From Paenibacillus sp. UNC451MF (GTDB lineage: Bacteria > Bacillota > Bacilli > Paenibacillales > NBRC-103111): DNA of 64,000 nt. Positions 26,424 through 36,096 of this stretch are shown piece after piece (the first letter of the stretch is position 1; each line of letters starts with the position of its first letter). The position numbers and the translations under genes are program-made. Under the pieces are notes generated by a model. It made no database searches. It saw only the letters and a list, made by a program, of their open reading frames with translations, and was not told the DNA's origin. The stretch is taken from positions 310,001 to 374,000 of the forward strand of contig NZ_JMLS01000004.1 in assembly GCF_000686845.1 (NCBI RefSeq). Reading direction: 5' to 3'.

Positions 26424-26924
26424 TTACGAATACCAATATAAAGCATATTCAGTCATTACGGAGGCATGCCCCATTTGACGAAGCATAGCCGTTATGTTAC
26501 CGCGATGGTATGTAGCGTGGTTCACAATTTGCAAAAGAATCTCGGAGTAGCTAGTATCCCTAACCCCTGCATATGGGTTGTCAAGGGTTATTGTTTCATC
26601 CATATTGTCCAAAGTAACCAAAATGGCTCTATACCGCTCAGCAAGCTCCGCATATAGAATTTCCATTTCCCTTACGCTCTTGGCTTCCGTTTGCTCTTGC
26701 AGCTGGAATGATTCAGCTAGCGCTTCATTCATACTTTTGCCGTAAAGAATTTTTAACCAACAGGTATCCACGATGTAGATATGGGATATGGCCTTGCATA
26801 CAGAACTGAACACACTCTGTATTTCTCTTGTATAAACTTCCTCTGGAAGCTCCTTGAGACGATTGATCATCGTTTGATTCGCCCAAACATGAAAGTCGTA
26901 CATTTTTTTAGCTGGATTTTCCAA
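26424..26924 (-). CDS. DinB family metal-binding protein
   Basis: The protein has 166 residues. The four-helix-bundle DinB pattern includes YDFHVWANQTMINRL at the N-terminus, SHIYIVDTCWLKIL with the first His, and VNHATYHRGNITAML with the two C-terminal His ligands. DinB-like proteins are thiol-dependent transferases or stress proteins; the substrate here is unknown. The start is TTG, with AGGAG 10 bases upstream. It is a single-gene unit. Confidence 0.88.
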   Translation of the reverse strand: MENPAKKMYDFHVWANQTMINRLKELPEEVYTREIQSVFSSVCKAISHIYIVDTCWLKILYGKSMNEALAESFQLQEQTEAKSVREMEILYAELAERYRAILVTLDNMDETITLDNPYAGVRDTSYSEILLQIVNHATYHRGNITAMLRQMGHASVMTEYALYWYS

Positions 26925-26976
26925 AGCAGCTCATCTCCTCTTCTTCGTCAATCGCTAGAATTATTAATTACCTTTA

Positions 26977-27018
26977 TAATAAAACAGCTACCCTGACAAC
27001 TGTATGTCAAGATAGCTG
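26977..27018 (-). terminator. Terminator of the squalene/phytoene synthase-like gene
   Basis: AGCTATCTTGACA and TGTCAGGGTAGCT pair with small mismatches on the minus strand, followed by GTTTTATTAT. Confidence 0.8.
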
Positions 27019-27049
27019 AAGTAGTTATGTTCTGTTAGAAAATCCTTGA

Positions 27050-27874
27050 TCAATTCATCACGCGTCCTACAATTTTGAGTACTGCATCTCTTGTTAATTT
27101 ACTGCCACCCGCAGACAGGAGATTGATTGTAGCATGAGCTAGAGCTAGAGGTATTTTACAAAATTTCAATGCCGGACCTTGCTTGAGGTCTGCAATGTAA
27201 GAATCGGCAATTTGTAAATTGCGCCGAGTATACTCCTGCATTTCCTTAAAGTCCCATCCATTCGGATAGAAATCAACACCGCGCTCAAGGTCTTCTTTGC
27301 GATTACGAAGAATATTTACCGCCTGCAGCCCTCTTCCGAAAGCAACAGCCTTTTCACGATCAGATGGGGTCCCGTCATACCACAGCCACAGCTCGGACAA
27401 CATTTCTCCAACCATCCCCGCCACACTGTAAGTGTATCGGTCCAAATCCTCTTCCGTTTGAATACTCCACCCGTCTTGGACCCAATCAGCCATTTGAGAC
27501 GACATTTTGGCAATATAAGGGATAATGACGGGCAATGCGGTAGTCGGGCATAGCCGCACCCACTCATCCAACTGGTACGTTACCGCCGGCAGCTTATCAC
27601 GGTGAGGGGCCAGAACCTGTTGCGTAGCTTCAGTTACATGATCGGATTGAAAAGCATCTCGTATTCCGACTAATAATTGCACTTTTAATTCATCCGGCAG
27701 CTCTTCATGATCCTCAATTTCATCTATGGCTCTCATGCAAAGATAAGCCGATGATACCGCTTCCTTCAATCCTGTTTCCAATTGACTGATTGGAATATAG
27801 AAAGTGCGGCTTGTTTTTTTCAACATGGTCATTGCATCATTTAGGACGATGTTATTGATGAGTGCTCCCTCCAA
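27050..27874 (-). CDS. Squalene/phytoene synthase family protein (YisP-like)
   Basis: The protein has about 274 residues. SRTFYIPISQL and YLCMRAIDEIEDHEEL (first Asp-rich motif, DEIED) identify the family. The second motif reads NILRNRKEDLERG, where classical enzymes have an Asp (NILRDxxED). In Bacillus the close relative YisP acts as a farnesyl diphosphate phosphatase, and a similar role is plausible here. The start is unclear: the ORF begins at a TTG that overlaps GGAGGG, and the codon 7 bases after that ribosome site is ATC; the first ATG is codon 15. It is a single-gene unit with its own terminator. Confidence 0.8.
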   Translation of the reverse strand: MEGALINNIVLNDAMTMLKKTSRTFYIPISQLETGLKEAVSSAYLCMRAIDEIEDHEELPDELKVQLLVGIRDAFQSDHVTEATQQVLAPHRDKLPAVTYQLDEWVRLCPTTALPVIIPYIAKMSSQMADWVQDGWSIQTEEDLDRYTYSVAGMVGEMLSELWLWYDGTPSDREKAVAFGRGLQAVNILRNRKEDLERGVDFYPNGWDFKEMQEYTRRNLQIADSYIADLKQGPALKFCKIPLALAHATINLLSAGGSKLTRDAVLKIVGRVMN

Positions 27875-28003
27875 GTATGCGCTTAGCTATTATCTGTTCG
27901 TAGCATTTATTCCATGATAACACAAAATCATATGTTCAAGCCAAATAAGATTGCATTTTCTAACGATATCGCTGCTTTCCTACCAATAACAGAAGACCTC
28001 ACG

Positions 28004-28043
28004 GTAAAAGACCTTCTGCAAAGGAAACTGTTGCAGAAGGCCT
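28004..28043 (-). terminator. Terminator of the araDBA operon
   Basis: CCTTCTGCAA and TTGCAGAAGG form a 10-bp stem, followed on the minus strand by GTCTTTTACC. The arm GCAGAAGGTCTT also has a second partner, AAGACCTCA, nearby. Confidence 0.75.
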
Positions 28044-28063
28044 GGTAAGTGCCAATTATTTTA

Positions 28064-29557
28064 TTATGATCTCATACGCCAGTACAAGTCATTCCATCTT
28101 AATTCATTGCGCAATGCTGGAATCGTGCTGTTTTGATTGATGAGCACACATTCAATTCCCACCATCTCAGACCAATCTGCAAGCTGTTCCGCGGACACCA
28201 CGTATGAGAACACTGTATGATGCGCTCCTCCTGCATGAATCCACGCCTCCGCTGCAAGATTCAACGTTGGCTGTGGCTTCCAAAGAACACGTGCCACCGG
28301 CAGCTTAGGCATAGCTTGTTCAGGCTTCACAGCATCCACCTCGTTGACAACGAGACGGAAGCGATTACCCATGTCAATGATTGAAGCATTAAGCGCGGCT
28401 CCGCCGCTGCCATCGAAGATGAGTCGAGCCGGATCGGCTTTACCGCCAATGGAAAGAGGATGCACTTCAATAGTAGGCCGTGTGGCTGCAATAGTCGGAC
28501 ACACTTCAAGCATATGCGATCCAAGTACAAGCTCATTCCCCGGTTCAAAATGATACGTGTAATCTTCCATAAAGGAAGTACCTACATTACCTGAGATCAG
28601 CTTCATGGTCCGCACCAACGCAGCTGTCTTCCAATCGCCTTCTCCTCCAAACCCGTATCCTGCTGCCATCAAACGCTGAGCGGCCAAACCGGGCAGCTGC
28701 TTCATGCCGTGCAAATCCTCAAAGGTAGTCGTGAAGGCGCCAAAGCCTCCTTCTTCGAGAAATGATTTCATTCCCAATTCAATCCTGGCTTGCTCGAGAA
28801 TGGCTTCGCGAATAGGACCCGCAGCACGTCCTTCCGGAGAGATACTATACAAATCGTTGTACTCCTCAAATAACCGATTCACTTCATTCTCCGAAATATC
28901 GTTTATCCTTTGAACCAAATCCCCGATGCCATAACCATTCACCGACCAGCCGAATTTGATTTGTGCTTCTACCTTATCTCCTTCAGTAACGGCAACCTGT
29001 CGCATATTATCACCAAATCTTGCCACCTTCAAGCTGCGTCCTTCCGTAAAGGCAACCGCCGTATTCATCCATCCTCCGATACGGCTTCGAACCTGTGGAT
29101 CCTCCCAGTAACCTACGACAACTTTACGGGCGATCCCCATTCTTGCTCCGATAAAGCCATACTCACGGTCACCATGTGCAGATTGGTTCAAGTTCATAAA
29201 GTCCATATCGATGCTGTCCCATGGAATATCACGGTTATACTGCGTATGGAGATGAAGCAGTGGCTTGCGCAGCTCAGAAAGCCCGGCGATCCACATCTTC
29301 GCAGGTGAGAACGTATGCATCCAAGTGATAATTCCTGCGCAGGTATCATCTGCGTTAGCTTCGATACATAGATTGCGAATCGCCTCGGGAGTAGTAAGTA
29401 CAGGCTTGAAAACAACCTTAAACGGGATTGCCGGATCGTTATCCAGTCCTTCGGTAATCCGTGCGGAATGCTCGTCTACTTCCTTGAGTGTTTCTGGACC
29501 GTATAAATGCTGGCTTCCAGTAACAAACCAAAACGTATATGGTTTTATGGATAACAT
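28064..29557 (-). CDS. araA: L-arabinose isomerase
   Basis: The protein has 497 residues, the normal length. It starts with [20 protein letters not shown] and carries [16 protein letters not shown] and the metal/catalytic regions [20 protein letters not shown] and [12 protein letters not shown]. It converts L-arabinose to L-ribulose in the cytoplasm with Mn2+. It is the third gene of araD-araB-araA, 61 bases after araB, with a good AGGAGG. Control is expected through AraR at the operator before araD. Confidence 0.98.
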   Translation of the reverse strand: MLSIKPYTFWFVTGSQHLYGPETLKEVDEHSARITEGLDNDPAIPFKVVFKPVLTTPEAIRNLCIEANADDTCAGIITWMHTFSPAKMWIAGLSELRKPLLHLHTQYNRDIPWDSIDMDFMNLNQSAHGDREYGFIGARMGIARKVVVGYWEDPQVRSRIGGWMNTAVAFTEGRSLKVARFGDNMRQVAVTEGDKVEAQIKFGWSVNGYGIGDLVQRINDISENEVNRLFEEYNDLYSISPEGRAAGPIREAILEQARIELGMKSFLEEGGFGAFTTTFEDLHGMKQLPGLAAQRLMAAGYGFGGEGDWKTAALVRTMKLISGNVGTSFMEDYTYHFEPGNELVLGSHMLEVCPTIAATRPTIEVHPLSIGGKADPARLIFDGSGGAALNASIIDMGNRFRLVVNEVDAVKPEQAMPKLPVARVLWKPQPTLNLAAEAWIHAGGAHHTVFSYVVSAEQLADWSEMVGIECVLINQNSTIPALRNELRWNDLYWRMRS

Positions 29558-29618
29558 GGTAAATAACCTCCTAATAAGTGCATTGTTATAGGATAAACAA
29601 GTCCTTTTGTATCGCGGA

Positions 29619-31289
29619 CTACCGAGCCGCTTCCTTGATCGACTTCAGACGCTTCATAACATCGTTCTCACCGCGACCAAAGTAATTATGAAGCTTGTTA
29701 TATTCTTCATATAGCTTTTCATAGACAGCTACATGCTCTGGGATAGGCTTATAAGTTTCTTCGCGAACTCGGGCCATTTTCTCTGCCGCCTCCACGATCG
29801 TATCGTAACCGCCTTGAGCTGCCCCTGCTGCGACGGCTCCGAACATAGCCGCGCCTAAAGCCGGCGTCTGCTTGGAATCGGCAATTTTAATTTCACGATT
29901 CGTGACATCCGCATAAATTTGCATTAATAACCGATTTTTCTGCGGAAGTCCGCCGCACGCGTAAAGCTCGTTTACCTCGACTCCGTTATCGTGGAACGCA
30001 TCTACGATTTTTCTGGTGCCAAAAGCCGTTGCCTCCAGAAGCGTTCGGTAAATTTCTTCGGGCTTAGTCAGCAATGTGCAGCCCACCAATAATCCCGTTA
30101 AATCCGTATCCACCAATACAGAACGATTTCCGTTCCACCAATCGAGAGCTAGGAGACCCGTTTCTCCTGGCTTGTATGCTGAAGCTCTTTTTTCCAGCCA
30201 TTCATGAACATGGATGCCTTCCTTAAGAGCCGCTTCGTGCACATAAGCTGGTACCGCCTCATCTACGTACCATGCAAAAATGTCCCCCACTGCGGATTGC
30301 CCCGCTTCATAGCCCAGGTATCCTGGAATGATTCCATCTTCTACAACGCCGCACATACCTTCAACCTGCCGTTCTTCATTTCCAAGCAGCAGATGGCAAA
30401 TCGAAGTTCCCATCGCCATGACTAGCTTGCCAGGTGTAACCACCCCAACACCTGGAACGGCAGCGTGTGCATCAACATTCCCAACCGCTACGGCTGTACC
30501 AGCTTTCAGACCCGTCAGCCTTGCCATATCTTCTGTCAGTTCTCCAGCCTTTGTCCCCAAAGGCACAACCTCGCCGCGCAGCTTTGTGCTTGTCAGCTTT
30601 TCCAATCTCGGGTCCAGTGCTTTAAAGAAAGCCTCACTCGGATAACCGTCCTGCTTATGCCATATCGCTTTGTAGCCTGCTGTGCAGCTGTTTCTAAGAC
30701 GGTTTCCCGTCATCTGGGAAACAACCCAATCCGCCGCTTCCAGAAACTGATCCGTCTTTTCATATATATCCGGATCTTCGTTAAGGATCTGCCATATTTT
30801 CGCAACCATCCACTCGGAAGAAATTTTGCCTCCATACCGTGGTAAAAACGATTCGCCCCTCTGCTGAGCCAGCTCATTGATTCGATTCGCCTCATCCTGT
30901 GCCGCATGATGCTTCCAAAGCTTCACCCAGCTATGCGGTTTCGCCCGCAGCTCCGGATCGAAGCATAGCGGCTTTCCTTCAGCATTGACAGGCAGCATTG
31001 TGCAAGCTGTAAAATCAATACCAATGCCGATAACGTCTGCCGGGTTCACTCTTGAGGTTTGGATAATTGCGGGAACAGAACGTTTAAGCACCTCGATGTA
31101 ATCCGCTGGATGCTGAAGTGCCCAATCGTGATCGAGCTTTAGTCCCGAATCAGGGAGCTTCTCGTCAATCACATTGTGAGGGTAAGGGGTAACATGATCA
31201 GCAACCTCTGTACCGTCCGAAAGATCGACCAATACGGCACGTCCTGATTCCGTTCCATAATCTATGCCTACAGCATACTTTTTTCCCAT
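29619..31289 (-). CDS. araB: Ribulokinase
   Basis: This FGGY-family kinase has 556 residues: phosphate 1 motif [16 protein letters not shown] at the N-terminus, [12 protein letters not shown], and the C-terminal ATP-binding [20 protein letters not shown]. It phosphorylates L-ribulose to L-ribulose-5-phosphate. It lies between araD and araA, matching the step order in reverse. AAGGAGGAG is 11 bases from the ATG. Confidence 0.98.
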   Translation of the reverse strand: MGKKYAVGIDYGTESGRAVLVDLSDGTEVADHVTPYPHNVIDEKLPDSGLKLDHDWALQHPADYIEVLKRSVPAIIQTSRVNPADVIGIGIDFTACTMLPVNAEGKPLCFDPELRAKPHSWVKLWKHHAAQDEANRINELAQQRGESFLPRYGGKISSEWMVAKIWQILNEDPDIYEKTDQFLEAADWVVSQMTGNRLRNSCTAGYKAIWHKQDGYPSEAFFKALDPRLEKLTSTKLRGEVVPLGTKAGELTEDMARLTGLKAGTAVAVGNVDAHAAVPGVGVVTPGKLVMAMGTSICHLLLGNEERQVEGMCGVVEDGIIPGYLGYEAGQSAVGDIFAWYVDEAVPAYVHEAALKEGIHVHEWLEKRASAYKPGETGLLALDWWNGNRSVLVDTDLTGLLVGCTLLTKPEEIYRTLLEATAFGTRKIVDAFHDNGVEVNELYACGGLPQKNRLLMQIYADVTNREIKIADSKQTPALGAAMFGAVAAGAAQGGYDTIVEAAEKMARVREETYKPIPEHVAVYEKLYEEYNKLHNYFGRGENDVMKRLKSIKEAAR

Positions 31290-31343
31290 ACGTTTCTATG
31301 CTCCTCCTTAGATCGCTTTTCTTATCATCCAAGATACTTCTTA

Positions 31344-32033
31344 CTACCTCTGTCCGTAATACGCGTTCGCACCATGCTTACGCAAAAAATGACGATCAAG
31401 CAGCGTTTGGTCCATAGATGGAATATGTGCATTTAATGCTTTCGTGTGGTAACCCATCTTGGCCACCTCTTCTAACACTACTGCATTATGTACTGCCTGA
31501 TGCGGATCCTTCCCCCAGTTGAACGGAGCATGTGAATGAACCAGAACGCCTGGAAGCTGGAGTGGGTCACGGCCTCGGAACGTCTCTACTATGACATTGC
31601 CGGTTTCAAGCTCATAAGCCCCTTGAATTTCGGTCTCCGTCATCGCTCTCGTACAAGGAACCTCTCCGTAAAAATAGTCGGCATGAGTCGTTCCGAGTGC
31701 TGGAATACCTCTTCCCGCTTGTGCCCATATGGTTGCCCATGGCGAATGAGTATGTACAATACCGCCAACTTGCGGGAATGCTTTGTAAAGCACCAGATGT
31801 GTAGGTGTGTCCGAAGAAGGTCTGAGCTTCCCTTCTACCTGGTTCCCTTCCAGATCGATTACGACTAGATCTTCAAGCTTAAGCTTCTCGTAAGGAACTC
31901 CGCTTGGTTTAATTACAACAAGGCCTTGATCACGGTCGATACCGCTTACATTTCCCCAAGTAAACGTAACAAGACCGTATTTGGGCAAATCCAGATTCGC
32001 TTCCAAAACGGCCTGCTTGAGTTGTAATAACAA
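31344..32033 (-). CDS. araD: L-ribulose-5-phosphate 4-epimerase
   Basis: This class II aldolase-fold enzyme has 229 residues. [20 protein letters not shown] holds the His-x-Ser zinc-site region, TTHADYF follows, and [12 protein letters not shown] is near residue 165. It makes D-xylulose-5-phosphate for the pentose phosphate pathway. Translation starts at a TTG with AAGGTGA upstream. It is the first gene of the araDBA operon; the AraR operator and a -10 element lie 45-67 bases upstream. Confidence 0.97.
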   Translation of the reverse strand: MLLQLKQAVLEANLDLPKYGLVTFTWGNVSGIDRDQGLVVIKPSGVPYEKLKLEDLVVIDLEGNQVEGKLRPSSDTPTHLVLYKAFPQVGGIVHTHSPWATIWAQAGRGIPALGTTHADYFYGEVPCTRAMTETEIQGAYELETGNVIVETFRGRDPLQLPGVLVHSHAPFNWGKDPHQAVHNAVVLEEVAKMGYHTKALNAHIPSMDQTLLDRHFLRKHGANAYYGQR

Positions 32034-32077
32034 CTTGTATCATCACCTTTCCAAAGACGAATAAGTCCGATACCGTT

Positions 32078-32100
32078 ATTATATATTTGTACGTACAATT
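32078..32100 (-). promoter_or_regulatory. AraR operator and -10 element of araDBA
   Basis: ATTTGTACGTACAATT at 32085-32100 is nearly identical to the AraR consensus palindrome known from Bacillus subtilis. TATAAT at 32083-32078 follows directly, so the operator fills the spacer of the promoter. Bound AraR would block RNA polymerase. The -35 hexamer is weak. Confidence 0.9.
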
Positions 32101-32109
32101 TTTCTACAA

Positions 32110-33207
32110 TTATTTTATTGGCTTTGTCGATTCTCTAATAATAAGCTCTGGTTCAATGACATTGCAGGTCATTGTGTCCGTATTTTGCTCAATCATAGCA
32201 ATCAGCATATCCGCTGCCATAATCCCCATATCTGCTTTGGGATGAGTTAGTGTGGTCAGCTTAACCTCGGTTGCAACAGCCAAAGACGAATCATCGAATC
32301 CGACGATTGAGATATGCTCCGGCACACTCAGTCCCGCCTGTCTTACGGCTTCAAGCAGCATGATTGCCAACTCGTCGTTGTAGCATACGAAAGCTGTAGG
32401 ACGCTCCGTTTCATTACTTAGCATCTCTAATCCGGCCTCGAACGGTTTGGTCGCCTTATCCTCCGTCGTGTAGTGGATTACAGAATCCGGTAGCAGCGGA
32501 ACCCTAAATTCTTGATGCGCTTTAATAAAGCCTTTGAGCCGATTGACGCCCTGCAAATCATCCATTTTGAAAAAACCTGCTATTCTTCGGTGTCCGAGCT
32601 TGATCAGATGCTCTGCGGCTTTGTAACCACCTGCTTCATCATCCACCTTAATGTACGGACAATTGATTTCTGGATAACTCTCATTGATCATTATGAATGG
32701 AATGTCTTGGTAATTCAACGTCAAATAATAGCTTAAATTCGGGTTGCCCTCCGCGCTCTTGGTCGGCTCGATAATAAGGCCGCTTAATGGCTGGCTCATC
32801 ATCATCTGCAAGCTTTCCCTCTCCTTGTCCTTGTCATTGTCTGTGCTGGACAAAAGCATACGGTATCCTTTGTTCCGCAATGCCGCTTCAGCTCCACGTA
32901 CAATATGAGGGAAAATATAATCCGATATATACGTTGTGATTATTCCAATCGTCTGTACATCTTGCTGTTTCCGTGCTGTTTGTGGATTAGAGACAAAGGT
33001 TCCTCTGCCTTGAACCCTGAAAATCCAACCCTCCTGCTCCAGCACTCCGAACGTTTGTCTCACCGTTTGTCTGCTCATTCGAAACTGTTCTGCTATCTCA
33101 TTCTCTGTCGGCATTTGATCGTCGGGCTTTAACTTACCCGATTGTAGCCAAGACAATATTTCTTGTTTCAATATCAAATACTTTGGCTGCTGCTTAGCGT
33201 CTGTCAT
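32110..33207 (-). CDS. araR: Arabinose operon repressor (GntR-LacI hybrid)
   Basis: The protein has 365 residues. A GntR winged helix occupies residues 10-75 (MPTENEIAEQFRMSRQTVRQ), followed by a LacI/periplasmic-binding-type effector domain (GIITTYISDYIFPHIVRGAE). This is the AraR architecture, which releases DNA on binding L-arabinose. The frame extends to 33279, but GAGGTGA lies before the ATG at 33207. It is upstream of araD on the same strand, and one operator copy lies 10 bases after its stop codon. A variant box also lies at its own promoter. Confidence 0.96.
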   Translation of the reverse strand: MTDAKQQPKYLILKQEILSWLQSGKLKPDDQMPTENEIAEQFRMSRQTVRQTFGVLEQEGWIFRVQGRGTFVSNPQTARKQQDVQTIGIITTYISDYIFPHIVRGAEAALRNKGYRMLLSSTDNDKDKERESLQMMMSQPLSGLIIEPTKSAEGNPNLSYYLTLNYQDIPFIMINESYPEINCPYIKVDDEAGGYKAAEHLIKLGHRRIAGFFKMDDLQGVNRLKGFIKAHQEFRVPLLPDSVIHYTTEDKATKPFEAGLEMLSNETERPTAFVCYNDELAIMLLEAVRQAGLSVPEHISIVGFDDSSLAVATEVKLTTLTHPKADMGIMAADMLIAMIEQNTDTMTCNVIEPELIIRESTKPIK

Positions 33208-33262
33208 AAAAGTCACCTCAAAAAGAACCAATTCCATGCTGGTCATTCCTAATTTTATGTTC

Positions 33263-33296
33263 ATTATATCATTATTCAAAGTTGTAAGTACATATT
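33263..33296 (-). promoter_or_regulatory. araR promoter with variant AraR box
   Basis: On the minus strand TATAAT (33268-33263) lies 56 bases before the araR start. ATATGTACTTACAAC at 33295-33281 matches the TGTACGTACA core of the araD operator at 9 of 10 bases and overlaps the -35 region. This suggests autoregulation. Confidence 0.6.
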
Positions 33297-33320
33297 ATGC
33301 AAGGTAACTGGCAGAGGCTG

Positions 33321-34301
33321 TTATTTTTCGGCAAAGGGGAACAACAGCTTTTGGTTTTCTTTTGAATACATATTTTCTTTAGTAATCAGTTCAGAGCCTG
33401 TATCGATCGTGCTTTCCAGCTTATCCCCATTCACAGCCTGAAGCGCGGCTTTTATGGCCAAATATCCCATGTTGAACGGCTTCTGTACTACAGTAGCAAG
33501 CAGAATGCCTTCCTCCAAAAAAGCGATCTCATTCATAGAGCTATCAAAACCAACCATCTTCACACGTTCAGTTGCCCCTAGCTCTTTTACGGCTTTAGCG
33601 GCACCGACGGCAGATGGTTCGTTCAACCCGATAATTCCCTTGATGGCCGGTTCGTTTGTAATCAGGTATTTGGCGATGTCATATGCCTTTTCCTCCGATG
33701 CATTGCTGTAAAAGGTACCGAAGACAGAGATTCCCGCAGCTTTCAAGCTGTCTCGGACGCCCCGCTCCCGTTCCATCGCAGTTGTAGACCCTTTGACAAA
33801 GCTGATAATAGCTACGGAACTATCTCTTGGAAGGCTGCCCTGGATGGATTGCCCCGCTTTTAACCCTGCAGCATAGTTGTCCGTCGCGATGAAACTGGAA
33901 GAGATCCCGCCTTCAAGGCCCGAGTCTACCGTAATCAGCTTTATGCCGGACTGTACAATCTTCTTCGCAACAGGAACGACACGGTTATAATCAGTCGCCG
34001 CCATCACAATCGCCTTTGGCTTTTGGGTTATCGTCTGCTCGAAGAGCGTGATTTGCTCCTCCACATCAGATTCGTTTACAGTCCCGACTACTTCCACTTT
34101 AACACCATATTCTTTAGCTGCTGCAAAAACACCCTGCTTCATCACTTCCCAAAACTCTACTCTAGAGTCGATCGTCTTAGGAACAAACAAGATCGGGCTA
34201 TCTTTTGTAGACAGTTTGGCGGACACTCCTGCTGCAGCTGAATAAACAGCCGTTGATAATACGACTGCGGAAAGCGCTAGGCCCAGCCATTTTTTATTCA
34301 C
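33321..34301 (-). CDS. Periplasmic-type sugar-binding protein, probable sensor partner of the kinase
   Basis: The protein has 326 residues. A signal peptide or anchor (WLGLALSAVVLSTAVYSAAAG) without a lipobox Cys precedes a RbsB-like domain (RVEFWEVMKQGVFAAAKEYG). The start is GTG at 34301 with AGGAG 9 bases upstream. It follows the response regulator and kinase genes in one operon and is separate from the transporter's own binding lipoprotein. This matches the known XylFII-LytS/YesN layout, where an extra binding protein reports sugar to the kinase. The ligand is likely arabinose or a related pentose, by context only. Confidence 0.85.
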   Translation of the reverse strand: MNKKWLGLALSAVVLSTAVYSAAAGVSAKLSTKDSPILFVPKTIDSRVEFWEVMKQGVFAAAKEYGVKVEVVGTVNESDVEEQITLFEQTITQKPKAIVMAATDYNRVVPVAKKIVQSGIKLITVDSGLEGGISSSFIATDNYAAGLKAGQSIQGSLPRDSSVAIISFVKGSTTAMERERGVRDSLKAAGISVFGTFYSNASEEKAYDIAKYLITNEPAIKGIIGLNEPSAVGAAKAVKELGATERVKMVGFDSSMNEIAFLEEGILLATVVQKPFNMGYLAIKAALQAVNGDKLESTIDTGSELITKENMYSKENQKLLFPFAEK

Positions 34302-34332
34302 TATGACACACTCCTGTCTTGAGAGCTTCGCT

Positions 34333-36096
34333 TCATGAAAGTGAGGGGATTCTAACGATAGCCGTTGTTCCTTCCTCCGGTTCACTTTCAAACCTTAACC
34401 CGTAAGACTCGCCAAAGTAGAGCTTGATTCGATGGTTGACATTATGCAGCCCTACTCCTTTGTCATTCTCCGCTTCGCGGGACTTCCAGAGCAGCTGCTC
34501 CAGCTTATCCGGCATGATCCCTACCCCATCATCCATGACACGCAGCTCTATGTCATCGCCCACCTTACTGCCAGTGATCCGAATAATTCCTTTGTCAGCC
34601 TTATACTTAATTCCATGATAGATCGCGTTTTCAACGAGAGGCTGCAGCACAATTCTTAGCATTTTACATTCCAGGATCTCAGGACTCACATCGATCGAAT
34701 AAGCAAATTTGTTTCTGTAGCGGATGCTCTGGATCGTTAAATAGTTTTCAACATGCTGTAACTCCACCGCAATCGCTACGAGTTCCTCCCCTTTGCCTAT
34801 ACTTGCCCGCAGAAGCTTGGACAAGGCTGAGGTCATTGTAACCACATCCGCCATTTTGCCTGTCTCTGCCATCCAAATGATTGAATCGAGCGTATTATAT
34901 AGAAAATGTGGCTGTATTTGCGCCTGAAGCGCCTTGAGCTCGCTGCTCCGTTTCATTTTTTGCTCTTCTACAATTTGACTCATCAATTCTCTTATTTTGC
35001 CGATCATCAGATTAAACGTACGCGCCAGCTTGCCGATTTCGTTAGTGCTGTCGATATCTACACGAATATCGAAATCGCCTTTTTCTACCTTCTTCATATG
35101 GATATCCAGCTTTTTAATTGATTTGGTCAGTGTATAAGAAATTATGATTGAGATAGCAAGCGCGACGATGAGGCACAGTAATCCCCACAAGGCAGAAGAT
35201 AGCTGCATCTTTTGCTTATTTCCGACAAGATCATCCGGATAAGTGACACCTACGATTTTCCATCTGAAATCCGTCGTTCGTATCGTATATATTTTGCTAT
35301 CAATCCCATTTCCTGCTACGAAGGAGCTGTCTTTTGCATTCAGAACTGACGTCAGCTGCTCAGACTTCATTTGTGTATATATGATTTGCTGCTGCGGATG
35401 ATAGATAAGATCGCCGGTAGGATCGAGTATGAACACATATCCACGTTTGCCAAGATGGATTTGCTTGCATAAATCATTGATCACGTTATAGTTCAAATCT
35501 ACCAACAAGACACCGCTCGAGGACGCATCGTTTGCTCCAGGGAGCTGCCGGCTAATCGATACAACCCACCGGTACTCGTTATAAAAAATATGCTGTACAT
35601 GCGAGGAGGAGATCACTACGCTGCCTTGGGCATCTGTTGTTTTGCGGTACCAATCCTGACCTGTCAGCTCAACGTATGATTTGGTTTGCGATGCAAGTCT
35701 ATCTGACACCACAGCTCCGTTAGAGCCTACAAACATAATGGAAGCGATATCATTTCGGGATGAGACGATGGATCGAAAAAAACCGCGAAGCTGTTCTTGA
35801 ATTTGATTTCCTTCCTGAGTACCTGGGTCTGGTAAAGAGGCGAACCTCTTGAGATCTCCACTGCTGAAAGCCAAAGCGGAGATGCTTTTCATATTGTCTA
35901 AATAGGTTTGGATGTTCGTATTTACCTGCCCGATAAGCTCGGTGGTATATTCCATTGAATTATCCGTTACCGCATCAGCAGATAGCAGGTAGGAGCTGTA
36001 GCTTAAAATAACCGTCGTACACAGGATGAGGCAGGAAAAAGCGAGGGCAATATTCGTATGAATACTCTTAAACCGAAACAAACGGCGAAAAGTCAT
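34333..36096 (-). CDS. Sensor histidine kinase, YesM/LytS type
   Basis: The protein has 587 residues. The first membrane helix lies near residues 15-37, an extracellular sensor domain spans about 40-300, and a second helix lies near 305. A HAMP domain follows, then the His-kinase domain (QPHFLYNTLDSIIWMAE with the phospho-His, near residue 400) and an ATPase domain (LVENAIYHGIKYKADKG, DDGVGIMPDKL). The gene starts within the stop of the response regulator gene (ATGA), so the pair is coupled. With the binding protein downstream it likely forms a membrane sugar sensor. Confidence 0.94.
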   Translation of the reverse strand: MTFRRLFRFKSIHTNIALAFSCLILCTTVILSYSSYLLSADAVTDNSMEYTTELIGQVNTNIQTYLDNMKSISALAFSSGDLKRFASLPDPGTQEGNQIQEQLRGFFRSIVSSRNDIASIMFVGSNGAVVSDRLASQTKSYVELTGQDWYRKTTDAQGSVVISSSHVQHIFYNEYRWVVSISRQLPGANDASSSGVLLVDLNYNVINDLCKQIHLGKRGYVFILDPTGDLIYHPQQQIIYTQMKSEQLTSVLNAKDSSFVAGNGIDSKIYTIRTTDFRWKIVGVTYPDDLVGNKQKMQLSSALWGLLCLIVALAISIIISYTLTKSIKKLDIHMKKVEKGDFDIRVDIDSTNEIGKLARTFNLMIGKIRELMSQIVEEQKMKRSSELKALQAQIQPHFLYNTLDSIIWMAETGKMADVVTMTSALSKLLRASIGKGEELVAIAVELQHVENYLTIQSIRYRNKFAYSIDVSPEILECKMLRIVLQPLVENAIYHGIKYKADKGIIRITGSKVGDDIELRVMDDGVGIMPDKLEQLLWKSREAENDKGVGLHNVNHRIKLYFGESYGLRFESEPEEGTTAIVRIPSLS

